Positions 9,945 through 17,996 of a stretch of DNA of 64,000 nt are shown here, one piece after another; the first letter of the stretch is position 1, and each line of letters begins with the position of its first letter. Source of the DNA: Mycobacterium paraense (GTDB taxonomy: Bacteria; Actinomycetota; Actinomycetes; Mycobacteriales; Mycobacteriaceae). The translations under genes and the position numbers were made by a program. The DNA lies in assembly GCF_002101815.1 (NCBI RefSeq), contig NZ_LQPM01000023.1:1-64000 (forward strand), read 5' to 3'. Under the pieces are notes generated by a model. That model had not been told where the DNA came from and did no database searches. It saw only the letters and a list, made by a program, of their open reading frames with translations.

Positions 9945-10492
9945 GCGACGTCGTCCGGCTGACCCTGGTCTCGCACGCGATGACCGACGCCATGGCGGCC
10001 GGGCGGTTTCCCGTCGATGAGCCGCTCAACCAGATCGGCCGGCGACAGGTCAAAAAGGCTGGGCGCCTTGATGTTCAGCAGGACGCGCGGCTGTTCGCGG
10101 GACCCGAGTTGCGCGCGCGGGAGACCGCACAGCTGCTGGGCCTGCACGCCGCAACCGAACCCCGGCTGGCCGACCTGCAGTGCGGGGGATGGTGCGGGCA
10201 GACGCTGCGCGCCGTCGGCCCCGCGGATCTCGAGACGTGGCTGACCGATCCGGCCGGGGCGCCGCACGGCGGTGAGTCGATCGTCGACCTGATCCGACGG
10301 GTGGCGGGTTGGCTGGAAACCCTGGCCGGGGACACTGCGCCGGTGGTGGCGGTGACGCATCCGGCAGTGATCCGCGCCGCCATCCTGCACAGCCTCGATG
10401 CGCCCCCGAAGTCGTTCTGGGGCATCGACATTGCCCCGGTGAGTCGCACCGTGCTGCACCACCGTAACGGCCGCTGGACGCTGCGACTCTAG
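9941..10492 (+). CDS. Histidine-phosphatase-superfamily protein with altered catalytic motif
   Basis: 183 residues from GTG 9941. The fold is recognisable from LVSHAMTDAM at the N-terminus, PELRARETAQLLG around residue 50 and VVAVTHPAVIRAAI near the C-terminus. The canonical RHG of this family reads SHA here, so the first catalytic arginine is replaced by serine, whereas both histidines and the second arginine (LRARETA) remain. It overlaps cbtA by 4 nt. In the context of cobalt uptake a cobalamin-related phosphatase of the CobC type is one possibility, but loss of the RHG arginine may mean low or different activity. Cytoplasmic. Confidence 0.75.
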   Translation: MSDVVRLTLVSHAMTDAMAAGRFPVDEPLNQIGRRQVKKAGRLDVQQDARLFAGPELRARETAQLLGLHAATEPRLADLQCGGWCGQTLRAVGPADLETWLTDPAGAPHGGESIVDLIRRVAGWLETLAGDTAPVVAVTHPAVIRAAILHSLDAPPKSFWGIDIAPVSRTVLHHRNGRWTLRL

Positions 10493-10493
10493 G

Positions 10494-11840
10494 TTATTGC
10501 GGTGCGATGAGCGCGAAGGCCTGCCTGGCCACCTGCAGCATCCACCCGGTCACCCTGGGCCCGTGATCGCGGGGCCAGTTCAGCTGGAAGCTGACCACCC
10601 AGGCCTGCCGGTTCTTGTCGACGGCGTACCAGCTGAACGTCAGATCTCCCGGCAGCCCACCGGCTTTCGCGCCGATATAGGGCCACACGTTGCGGTCCAG
10701 CTGGATGCCGGAGACGGCGGACAGGATCTGCCTGACCGGCGCGGCCGGGCCGACCGCGTCGGCCTGCAGCGCAGCGTGCACCCGGCAGATGTCCTCGGCG
10801 CTGCCGTACCACTCGGCGCCGTACGCCGAGGCCGGGGTGTGCGCATGGGTCGGATCGGGTTGGTACGGAGTCGAATCCGCCTGCTGCAGCAGCTGGGCGC
10901 GGACCTGCTTGGACCCCTGCTTCCATTGGTCGCGCAGGTCCGGCTTGCCCCAACCGACGGAGAACAACTCGTACATCGTGGGGAACGGGGTCATGCTGCC
11001 CGGGTCGTGATGGCCGGCGGTGGCCAGCGCCTCCTCGATGGCGTGCGTGCCCATCCGCCCGATCAGCAGGTCGGTGGCCATGTTGTCACTCGTGGCGATC
11101 ATCTTCTCGGCGGCCGTGCGCACCGAAACGTGATCTCCGGGACGCAGTTCCAGGCCCGACGAGCCCACCGCGCGGCTCTTGTCGGTGACGGTGAGCTGAT
11201 CGTCCCACGACACCGTCCCGCTCCGGACCGCGCCGGCCAGCGCGTGCAGCACGTACAGCTTGAAAATCGATGCCAGCGGCAAGGATTCGCCGGTGTTGGT
11301 GCCCGCAACGGGGTCGCAGTGACCGTCGTCGACCTTGGCGACCTGGTAGGAGTAGCGGGCGCCGGTCTTGCTCAGCACCGCGTCGATGTCGTGCCAGGAG
11401 TTGACCTTCGGCGCCTGCGTGTCGACGTCGAACCGGTCCACCCGACCCACGTCGTCGGTGTGTATCCGGATGTCCTGGCGCGCGCCGTACGAGGTGACCA
11501 GGTGCAGGGTGGCCACGCTGGCGCCGATGTCGACGCCGGCGAGGGTGAACGGGCGATCCCACCACAGCCCCTCCATGGTGGTCTCGACCGACTCGACCTG
11601 GTCCGGCGCGGCGAGGGTGCCGACGCCGACGGGGCCGATGGGCCAGTCGGAGTTCAGCATGTCCAGGGTCTGCTGGGCCCGGATGCCGGGGGGCGTCCGG
11701 GTGTCGATCTGCCGACCCGGATCGGCTGCGTTCGCGTGCGGGGCGGGCGGGGGCGCACAACCGGGCGCCAGCGTCACGACCAGAGCCGCGGCGGCGCCCA
11801 ACGCCGCTACCCGGCGCCGCGTCGACCGCCCGCTAGCCAC
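10494..11840 (-). CDS. lpqF: Lipoprotein LpqF, serine beta-lactamase-like hydrolase
   Basis: About 448 residues. An N-terminal basic stretch (STRRRVAALG), a hydrophobic core and the lipobox LAPGC give a lipid-anchored protein. An N-terminal alpha/beta domain is followed by a class A beta-lactamase/D,D-peptidase-like domain with SxxK (SIFK) and an SDN loop (ATSDNMATD). The match to Rv3593 LpqF is good in position and length. GTG 11840 overlaps the mhuD stop by 8 nt; a TTG at 11858 would add six residues. Probably cell-envelope located; its substrate is unknown and beta-lactam hydrolysis is not implied. Confidence 0.88.
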   Translation of the reverse strand: MASGRSTRRRVAALGAAAALVVTLAPGCAPPPAPHANAADPGRQIDTRTPPGIRAQQTLDMLNSDWPIGPVGVGTLAAPDQVESVETTMEGLWWDRPFTLAGVDIGASVATLHLVTSYGARQDIRIHTDDVGRVDRFDVDTQAPKVNSWHDIDAVLSKTGARYSYQVAKVDDGHCDPVAGTNTGESLPLASIFKLYVLHALAGAVRSGTVSWDDQLTVTDKSRAVGSSGLELRPGDHVSVRTAAEKMIATSDNMATDLLIGRMGTHAIEEALATAGHHDPGSMTPFPTMYELFSVGWGKPDLRDQWKQGSKQVRAQLLQQADSTPYQPDPTHAHTPASAYGAEWYGSAEDICRVHAALQADAVGPAAPVRQILSAVSGIQLDRNVWPYIGAKAGGLPGDLTFSWYAVDKNRQAWVVSFQLNWPRDHGPRVTGWMLQVARQAFALIAPQ

Positions 11841-12153
11841 CCTGCTTGGAGCCGGCAACGTCCATCACGACCTCGAATTCGAGCAGCGACGCCCCGGTCG
11901 CCACGGGGTTGGCCCGCTCGCCGGCATGGGCCTCGATGGCGGGGCCCTTCGCCCACGCCTGGAAGGCGTCCTCGGACTCCCAGTGCGTCACCACGAAGTA
12001 GCGGTTTTCGCCCTTGATGGGACGCAGCAGCTGAAAGCCCAGGAAGCCGGGTTGCCGATCGACCGCGTGCGCGCGGTGGGCGAACCGCTTCTCCAGTTCG
12101 GGGCCGGCGTCCGCGGGCACCTCGATTGCGTTGATCTTCACCACGTGCGGCAT
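11833..12153 (-). CDS. mhuD: Heme-degrading monooxygenase MhuD
   Basis: 106 residues, an ABM/IsdG-like ferredoxin fold. The residues known to act in the family are at the expected places, shifted by one: Asn8 (KINAIEV), Trp67 (AFQAWAKG) and His76 (EAHAGER), the heme ligand. MhuD breaks heme to mycobilin without releasing carbon monoxide and supplies iron in the cytoplasm. The gene is adjacent to lpqF, as Rv3592 is to Rv3593. The single extra residue near the N-terminus (MPHVV) separates it from the M. tuberculosis sequence as I recall it. Confidence 0.95.
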   Translation of the reverse strand: MPHVVKINAIEVPADAGPELEKRFAHRAHAVDRQPGFLGFQLLRPIKGENRYFVVTHWESEDAFQAWAKGPAIEAHAGERANPVATGASLLEFEVVMDVAGSKQGG

Positions 12154-12216
12154 TCCGCTAGGCTACCGCGCGGCTCCCGCTGTCGAACCCCCGGGCGGGC
12201 CACGCAAGATGGTGCT

Positions 12217-12984
12217 ATGCCCAGCGATCTGTTGACCTGCCACGGCGGCAGTGGCGCGCCGTTGGTGCTGGTGCACGGCCTGATGGGCCGCGGCACCACC
12301 TGGTCGCGGCAGCTGCCGTGGCTGGCCCGGCTGGGCACCGTCTACACCTACGACGCCCCGTGGCACCGGGGCCGCCACGTCGACGATCCGCACCCGATCA
12401 GCACCGAACGCTTCGTGGCCGACCTGGGCGACGCGGTCGGCGGCCTGGGGGCGCCGGCCAGGCTGGTGGGGCATTCGATGGGCGCCCTGCACTCGTGGTG
12501 CCTGGCCGCCGAGCGCCCGGACTTCGTCTCGGCGCTGGTGGTCGAGGACATGGCGCCGGACTTCCGCGGCCGCACCACCGGGCCGTGGGAGCCGTGGCTG
12601 CACGCCCTGCCGGTCGAATTCGATTCTGCCGAGCAGGTTTTCGCCGAGTTCGGGCCGGTCGCCGGCCGGTACTTCCTGGATGCCTTCGATCGCACGGAAA
12701 GCGGGTGGCGGTTGCACGGGCACACCTCGCGATGGATCGAGATCGCCGCCGAATGGGGCACTCGGGACTACTGGGCGCAGTGGAAGGCCGTGCGCGCGCC
12801 GGCGCTGCTCCTGGAGGCCGGCATTTCCGTCACCCCGCCGGGCCAGATGCTCGCGATGACCGAAACGGATTCCCCGACAACGTATTTGCACGTGCCGCAG
12901 GTCGGCCACCTCATCCACGACGAAGCCCCGGAGGAGTACCGGGAAGCGGTGGAATCCTTCCTGGCGGCTACCGACGGCCGGTGA
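12217..12984 (+). CDS. Alpha/beta hydrolase (Rv3591c-like)
   Basis: 255 residues. The oxyanion-hole segment LVLVHGLMGRG lies near residue 20, the nucleophile elbow is GHSMG around residue 90, and the catalytic His is in VGHLIHDE near the C-terminus. ATG 12217 is used because CAAGAT lies 6 nt before it, which would fit a leaderless transcript, although the match is weak. Its 3-prime end overlaps the convergent GMC oxidoreductase gene by 17 bp. No signal peptide, so cytoplasmic. The substrate cannot be read from the sequence. Confidence 0.82.
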   Translation: MPSDLLTCHGGSGAPLVLVHGLMGRGTTWSRQLPWLARLGTVYTYDAPWHRGRHVDDPHPISTERFVADLGDAVGGLGAPARLVGHSMGALHSWCLAAERPDFVSALVVEDMAPDFRGRTTGPWEPWLHALPVEFDSAEQVFAEFGPVAGRYFLDAFDRTESGWRLHGHTSRWIEIAAEWGTRDYWAQWKAVRAPALLLEAGISVTPPGQMLAMTETDSPTTYLHVPQVGHLIHDEAPEEYREAVESFLAATDGR

Positions 12985-14665
12985 GCCCGAACGCGGTGCG
13001 CAGCGCCACCGCCATGAGCGTGTTGGTCGGGTTCTGGCATCCCGAGGTGACGAACACGCTGCCGTCGGCGACATAGACGTTGTCCATCTGGTGCATTCGC
13101 CCGTTGGGGTCGACGACGCTGGTCGCCGGGGACACGCCCATCTGCATGCCGCCCATCACGTGCTTGGTGTTGGGCGGCGTGCCGCCGCTCAGCTTCCGCT
13201 CCAGCCCGTCCGGGATGGCCGCGAACAGCTGCGCTCCGGCGGCCGCCATCATCGCGGTGATGGGCACCAGGAAAAACGTCTGCGCGACCGCCTCGTGCCT
13301 GCCGGGCGCCCAGGTCACGCGGGCCACCGGCTGTCCGTTGAGGTCGGTGACCGTCGGGTCGAGGGTGACGTTGTTGGTCAGGTAGGGCAGGTCGGTGCCG
13401 ATGAAGTTGACGCCGGCCAGCCGGTCGCGCAGCAGCGAGGCGCGCATCAGGTCCTTGAACGGGCTGCCGAACAGCTGCACGCCCGGCAGGAACCCCAGGA
13501 TCTCCTGGTAGAACTTGCCCTCGGTGATCGGGTCCTGGCTCCCGCCCAGCTCGCACAGCCCGCCGCGGATGTAGGGCAGCCCGGCCAGTTTCGCCGCGAG
13601 GCGCGCCCCCGGGAAGTTGGGGTCGCAGAAATCCTCCATGCACTGGGTGATCGAGCGGCCGCGGTAGGCGTGCACCCGCTGGTCGAGGTAGATGCCGAAC
13701 CCGTCGACAAAGTTGTGGAACATCAGCCGGGTGCCGATGCGCCCGCTGGCGTCGGGCAGGCCGGAGAGCAGCGCCAGGCGCGACGTCTCGATCGCCGAGG
13801 CGGCCAGCACCACCAGGTCGGCGCTCTCCCCGCCGGGGTTGCCCTGCGGGTCGAGATACGAGACGCCGGTTGCGCGCCGGCCGGTGAAGTTGACCTTGGT
13901 GACGGTGGTCTCGGGGTGCAACTGCGCACGCCCGGTCCGCAGCGCCAGGCGCAGCGGCGCCAGGGCGCCCACCCGGGCCGAGATCGGGCAGCCGTAGTTG
14001 CTGCAGAACCCGCAGTTGTTGCACGGCGGTCGGCCGTCGTACTCGACCGAATTGATCGCGGTCGGAAACGGATACGGGTGCAGCCCAATGCGTTTGGCCC
14101 CCTTGGCGATCAGCGTGGAGGAGCGCTGCTGCGGTCCCGGCGGCATCGGGAAATTCTGCGTGCGCGGCGCGTGCTTGAAGGACAGCGCGGGTATCGCCCG
14201 GACGTCGCCCTGAGTCCCGAGCAGCGTTTCGATCGCGTCGTAGTAGGGCGCGATCTCGCTGTATTCGAACGGCCAATCCTGCATGTCCGCGCCGGGCTGC
14301 GGGCCAAGCATCGACAGCCCCTTGAAGTCGATGTCCCAGAACCGCGGGACCTTCGCGTCCCAGTGCGTGGTTCCGCCGCCGACGGTCACGGGGAGCTCGT
14401 TGACGGGGCCGACGTAGCTGGCCGCCTGGGCGGCGTTGGCGCGAAACGTGCGGGGGTAGGCCAGGGGGTCCGGCTGCTCGAAATAGCGGTACAGCGACTT
14501 GAGTTCGTCGTTGGAGAACGTCGTGCCGAGGGGACCGGTGCCATCAAGGTTGGTGTAGTAGTTCGAGCCCTTCTCGAATATCACTACGTCCCAACCATTT
14601 TGGGCGAGTTCCATCGCCACCGTCGACCCGCCGGCGCCGGAGCCGACGATGACCGCCTTAGGCAC
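12968..14665 (-). CDS. GMC-family FAD-dependent oxidoreductase (gluconate 2-dehydrogenase large-subunit type)
   Basis: 565 residues from GTG 14665. The FAD-binding motif VGSGAGGSTVAMELA is at the very N-terminus. A cysteine cluster, CNNCGFCSNYGCP around residue 215, may hold a cofactor or form disulfides and is typical of the dehydrogenase branch. The C-terminus has GCQNPTNTLMAVALR, the GMC active-site region. The gene overlaps its upstream partner by 8 nt. No signal peptide is present, while the partner has a Tat signal, so the complex is probably exported together and oxidises an alcohol or sugar, passing electrons to the membrane. The substrate is unknown. Confidence 0.85.
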   Translation of the reverse strand: MPKAVIVGSGAGGSTVAMELAQNGWDVVIFEKGSNYYTNLDGTGPLGTTFSNDELKSLYRYFEQPDPLAYPRTFRANAAQAASYVGPVNELPVTVGGGTTHWDAKVPRFWDIDFKGLSMLGPQPGADMQDWPFEYSEIAPYYDAIETLLGTQGDVRAIPALSFKHAPRTQNFPMPPGPQQRSSTLIAKGAKRIGLHPYPFPTAINSVEYDGRPPCNNCGFCSNYGCPISARVGALAPLRLALRTGRAQLHPETTVTKVNFTGRRATGVSYLDPQGNPGGESADLVVLAASAIETSRLALLSGLPDASGRIGTRLMFHNFVDGFGIYLDQRVHAYRGRSITQCMEDFCDPNFPGARLAAKLAGLPYIRGGLCELGGSQDPITEGKFYQEILGFLPGVQLFGSPFKDLMRASLLRDRLAGVNFIGTDLPYLTNNVTLDPTVTDLNGQPVARVTWAPGRHEAVAQTFFLVPITAMMAAAGAQLFAAIPDGLERKLSGGTPPNTKHVMGGMQMGVSPATSVVDPNGRMHQMDNVYVADGSVFVTSGCQNPTNTLMAVALRTAFGLTGRR

Positions 14666-15443
14666 TCACGCCGCCCCTTCCGCCCAATTTGGAGACCACC
14701 TGTTCCCAGCCGTGACGCAGCCGGTTGATGATGTCGGTGACGATCACCACGTCCCACTGGATCGCTTCGACCTGGGCGGGCGTGTATCCCCGCGGCTGGG
14801 AATCGCCGGGATACTTGATGTCCTTCCAGCCGACCAGGTTCGCGTTGCCGCCGTATTCGGGGACGCTGTACATCGCCTCGATGGTGTGGCCGAACAGGAC
14901 GCCGGCGAACGCCGCCGCCGGCCCGTGGGCCAGGATGAGGTCCTGCCGGACCGGCTGCACGGCGGTGAAGTCGCCGCCGGCCTGCTGGTCGAGCAGGGCG
15001 ATGCCGCTGGTGTACTGGTTGCGAAGCTGCGTCAGCCGCTGCTGCCAGCCGTACGCCTGGGCGCGATTGAGCGGCACGAAGGTGGCCATGTAGTCCTGGG
15101 AGCCGCCGGCGCGATCGCTCCATGGGCCGCCGGCGTGCACATCGGCGGGCGTGACGTCGAACACCGACAGCATCCGGTCCAGGTAGTTCACCACGTTGGC
15201 TTCATGCGCCCCGGGGCTCCCCAGCTCGACCGGGCAGTCCTCCGGCCCGGGGATCAGCCGGCGGGTGGCGGCGTCGAGCACCGCAGCCTGATGCGGCGAC
15301 AGGAATCGGTAGCCCGTGGCGGCGGACGCGGCGGGTGGCGGCCCCATTGCGGCGGCCAGCGGCAGCAGGCTCAGGCCGCCGAGCACCGCGCGCCGGGACA
15401 CCGGCGGCAAGCGGGATCCTTCGGCGGCCTCCTCGCTGGGCAC
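14658..15443 (-). CDS. Tat-exported gluconate 2-dehydrogenase subunit 3-like protein
   Basis: 261 residues. The N-terminus has a twin-arginine signal (PVSRRAVLGGLSLLPLA) ending in an Ala-rich cleavage region (AASAA). The mature part begins with FLSPHQAAVLDAATRRLIPG, the pattern of the small subunit 3 family, which escorts a GMC dehydrogenase. GTG 15443 is chosen because a TACCCT -10 element lies 6 nt upstream. It overlaps the GMC gene by 8 nt, so the two form an operon. It likely works as chaperone and periplasmic partner of the flavoprotein. Confidence 0.83.
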   Translation of the reverse strand: MPSEEAAEGSRLPPVSRRAVLGGLSLLPLAAAMGPPPAASAATGYRFLSPHQAAVLDAATRRLIPGPEDCPVELGSPGAHEANVVNYLDRMLSVFDVTPADVHAGGPWSDRAGGSQDYMATFVPLNRAQAYGWQQRLTQLRNQYTSGIALLDQQAGGDFTAVQPVRQDLILAHGPAAAFAGVLFGHTIEAMYSVPEYGGNANLVGWKDIKYPGDSQPRGYTPAQVEAIQWDVVIVTDIINRLRHGWEQVVSKLGGRGGVSA

Positions 15444-15449
15444 ATCGGC

Positions 15450-15455
15450 AGGGTA
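15450..15455 (-). promoter_or_regulatory. Predicted leaderless -10 element of the GMC dehydrogenase operon
   Basis: On the minus strand TACCCT is followed by six bases and the GTG start codon. There is no Shine-Dalgarno sequence. The spacing fits a transcript that starts at the start codon. Confidence 0.45.
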
Positions 15456-15546
15456 AGACGCAGATATGAGTCTTACGTGGAACGCCCGCCCGGCGGCGTG
15501 TCGGGTTGCGCCGTAACGGGGTTCGCGCTAGCGGCGACGGCCCCTG

Positions 15547-16443
15547 CTACCCCTCGCCCGCCAACGCGAACCGGCCGTCGGCGGTCCGAGTCACCAGGCC
15601 GTCGGCCAGCAGCGAATCCAGCGCGCGGTCACGCTGCTGCGTATCGGTCAGCCACGCGACGTCCAGCTCGGCCCGGGTGACCGGGGAATCCTTGGCACGC
15701 AACACATCCAACAACCGCCCGCGGACCTGACGGTCGGTGCCGGCGTAGGTCTGCACCCGACGGGCCGGGCCCTGCGCGGGCGGACAACCCGCCGCCCGCC
15801 ACGCGCACCCCTCGAGCGGGCACAACCCGCATCGCGGCGCCCGCGCGGTGCACACGATCGCACCCAGCTCCATGAGTGCGATCGAAAACGTCGGCGCCCG
15901 TTCATCATCGGGCAGCAGCGCCGAGACGTCCGCGTAGTCGCGTGAGGCGCTTGGCGCCCCGGCGTCGGCCAGGCCGTGCACGGCGCGGGCCACCACCCGG
16001 CGCACGTTGGTGTCCACCACCGGCACCGATCGGCCGTAGGCGAAACACGCGATCGCCCGCGCGGTGTAGCTGCCGACGCCGGGCAACGTCAGCAACGTGT
16101 CGACGTCGTCGGGAACCACGTCGCCGTGGTCGCGGGCGATCACGGTGGCGCACTCGTGCAATCGCTTGGCGCGCCTCGGATAGCCCAGCTTGCCCCAGGC
16201 GCGCAGGACGTCGGCCGCGCTGGCCGCTGCGGTGGCCGACGGGGTGGGCCAGCGTCGCACCCAATCGGTCCAGATCGGCAGCACCCGCGACACGGGCGTC
16301 TGCTGCAGCATGAACTCGCTGACCAGAATCTGCCACGGGCTGACATCGGGTTCTCGCCAGGGCAACTCGCGCCGCGACCGGTGATACCAGTCGATGAGCT
16401 CGCTCGGCGAGATCACCTGCGGTTGCGGCATGATGTGTGCCAT
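15547..16443 (-). CDS. mutY: Adenine DNA glycosylase MutY
   Basis: 298 residues. It removes adenine opposite 8-oxoguanine. The helix-hairpin-helix segment (LPGVGSYTARAIACFAYG) is followed by catalytic Asp in VPVVDTNVRRV, and the 4Fe-4S cluster ligands appear as C..RC.LC.....C (CTARAPRCGLCPLEGC). The protein ends earlier than E. coli MutY, with a shortened 8-oxoG-recognition domain, as in M. tuberculosis. The start at ATG 16443 aligns with the Rv3589 N-terminus as I recall it; ATG 16431 is an alternative. Its start codon overlaps that of the divergent carbonic anhydrase gene. Confidence 0.92.
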   Translation of the reverse strand: MAHIMPQPQVISPSELIDWYHRSRRELPWREPDVSPWQILVSEFMLQQTPVSRVLPIWTDWVRRWPTPSATAAASAADVLRAWGKLGYPRRAKRLHECATVIARDHGDVVPDDVDTLLTLPGVGSYTARAIACFAYGRSVPVVDTNVRRVVARAVHGLADAGAPSASRDYADVSALLPDDERAPTFSIALMELGAIVCTARAPRCGLCPLEGCAWRAAGCPPAQGPARRVQTYAGTDRQVRGRLLDVLRAKDSPVTRAELDVAWLTDTQQRDRALDSLLADGLVTRTADGRFALAGEG

Positions 16444-17059
16444 GCCTAACACCAGCCCAGTAACCGCGTGGAAAGCACTCAAAGAGGGTAACGAGCGATT
16501 CGTCGCCGGTAAGCCTCAGCATCCCAGCCAAAGCGTCGAGCATCGCGCCAGCCTGGCCGCCGGGCAAAAGCCGACAGCGATCATCTTCGGCTGCGCCGAC
16601 AGCCGGGTGGCGGCCGAGCTGCTATTCGATCAGGGACTGGGTGACGTGTTCGTGGTTCGCACCGCCGGACAGGCCATCGACTCGGCGGTGCTGGGCTCCA
16701 TCGAGTACGCGGTGACGGTGCTCGACGTGCCGCTGGTCGTCGTCCTCGGCCACACCAGTTGCGGTGCCGTCAAGGCCGCCATCGGCGCGATCGACGACGG
16801 CGCGATACCGGGCGGCTACGTGCGCGACGTGGTCGAGCGGGTCGCGCCGTCGATCCTGCTCGGCCGTCGCGACGGCCTGAGCCGTGTCGACGAGTTCGAG
16901 GAACGGCACGTCAAGGAGACGGTGGCCCAGCTCGTGGCGCGTTCGTCGACCATCGCGGAGCGGGTGTCCGCGGGCACGCTGGCCATCGCCGGCGTCACCT
17001 ACCAACTCGCCGACGGGCGCGCCGCGTTGGTCGAGCACGTCGGTGATATCGGCGGATAA
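16442..17059 (+). CDS. canB: Beta-carbonic anhydrase CanB (Rv3588c orthologue)
   Basis: 205 residues. The zinc ligands and active-site pair are intact: Cys51, Asp53 and Arg55 in FGCADSR, and His104 and Cys107 in LGHTSCGAV. It interconverts carbon dioxide and bicarbonate in the cytoplasm. The M. tuberculosis protein, as I recall it, has Asp instead of Thr in the LGHTSCG segment. The ATG at 16442 is preferred to upstream starts because it gives MPNTSPVTAWKALKEG, the start of the known orthologue. The divergent mutY start codon overlaps it. Confidence 0.94.
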   Translation: MPNTSPVTAWKALKEGNERFVAGKPQHPSQSVEHRASLAAGQKPTAIIFGCADSRVAAELLFDQGLGDVFVVRTAGQAIDSAVLGSIEYAVTVLDVPLVVVLGHTSCGAVKAAIGAIDDGAIPGGYVRDVVERVAPSILLGRRDGLSRVDEFEERHVKETVAQLVARSSTIAERVSAGTLAIAGVTYQLADGRAALVEHVGDIGG

Positions 17060-17150
17060 CGACCGCCTTTCTCCCCGCCACTAACACGGCTCGCCCCTTT
17101 TTAGGGCCAGCAAACCTCGCGACACGCCGACGCGGATCGGACAAATCCGC

Positions 17151-17990
17151 GTGACCTGGGCCTACGGTGTGATCGTGCTGGATCTGGAACCGCGTGGCCC
17201 GCTACCCACCGAGATCTATTGGCGGCGCAGGGGCCTGGCCCTGGGCCTTGCGGTCGTCGTGATCGGGGTCGTCGCCGCCATCGTCGTCGCCTTCATGGGC
17301 AACAAGGCGGGCGCCAAGCCCGCCAGCGCCGATAAGCCGAACTCCGCCCAGAGCAAGCCCGCCGCGCCCCCGAGCCAGGCGCCGCCCCCGGGGCAGGAGG
17401 GCGTCGCGCCCGTGCCGGCGCCGCAGGGGCAGAACCCCGAGTCGCCCACCCCGACCGCCGCGGTGCAGCCGCCGCCGGTGCTGAAGGAGGGCGATGACTG
17501 CCCCGATTCGACGCTGGCGGTCAAGGGCCTGACCAACGCGCCCCAGTACTTCATCGGCGACCAGCCGAAGTTCACCATGGTCGTCACCAACATCGGGCTG
17601 GTGTCCTGCAAACGCGACGTGGGAGCGGCGTCGCTCGCCGCCTACGTCTACTCGCTGGACAACAAGCGGCTGTGGTCCAACCTGGACTGCGCGCCCTCCA
17701 ACGAGACCCTGATCAAGACGTTCACGCCGGGCGAGCAGGTGACGACGGCCGTGACCTGGACGGGCATGGGATCGGCGCCGCACTGCCCGCTGCCGCGGCC
17801 GGCGATCGGGCCGGGCACCTACAACCTCGTCGTGCAGCTGGGCAACCTTCGCTCGCAGCCGGTTCCGTTCATCATGAACCAGCCGCCACCGCCGCCGGGT
17901 CCGGTCCCGGGGCAGCCGGGTCAGCCGGCGCTCGCGCCGCCGCCGGAGGCCCCGCCGGGCGCGGCGCCGGGCCCCAGTCCCGCGGGCTGA
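17151..17990 (+). CDS. Membrane-anchored proline-rich protein (Rv3587c-like)
   Basis: 279 residues from GTG 17151; GTG 17175 would also be possible. A short cytoplasmic N-terminus is followed by one membrane segment (LALGLAVVVIGVVAAIVVAF, about residues 28-47), a Pro/Ala/Gln-rich linker, and an outer domain with three or four cysteines (EGDDCPD, VSCKRDV, NLDCAPS, PHCPLP) suited to disulfides. The C-terminus is again proline-rich. Location between canB and disA matches Rv3587c. Exported domain of unknown function. Confidence 0.8.
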   Translation: MTWAYGVIVLDLEPRGPLPTEIYWRRRGLALGLAVVVIGVVAAIVVAFMGNKAGAKPASADKPNSAQSKPAAPPSQAPPPGQEGVAPVPAPQGQNPESPTPTAAVQPPPVLKEGDDCPDSTLAVKGLTNAPQYFIGDQPKFTMVVTNIGLVSCKRDVGAASLAAYVYSLDNKRLWSNLDCAPSNETLIKTFTPGEQVTTAVTWTGMGSAPHCPLPRPAIGPGTYNLVVQLGNLRSQPVPFIMNQPPPPPGPVPGQPGQPALAPPPEAPPGAAPGPSPAG

Positions 17991-17996
17991 CCGCGT

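Noticed and set aside
17060..17150. An RNA gene between canB and the Rv3587c-like gene
   Set aside because: No tRNA cloverleaf or stable hairpin with terminator was found by eye.
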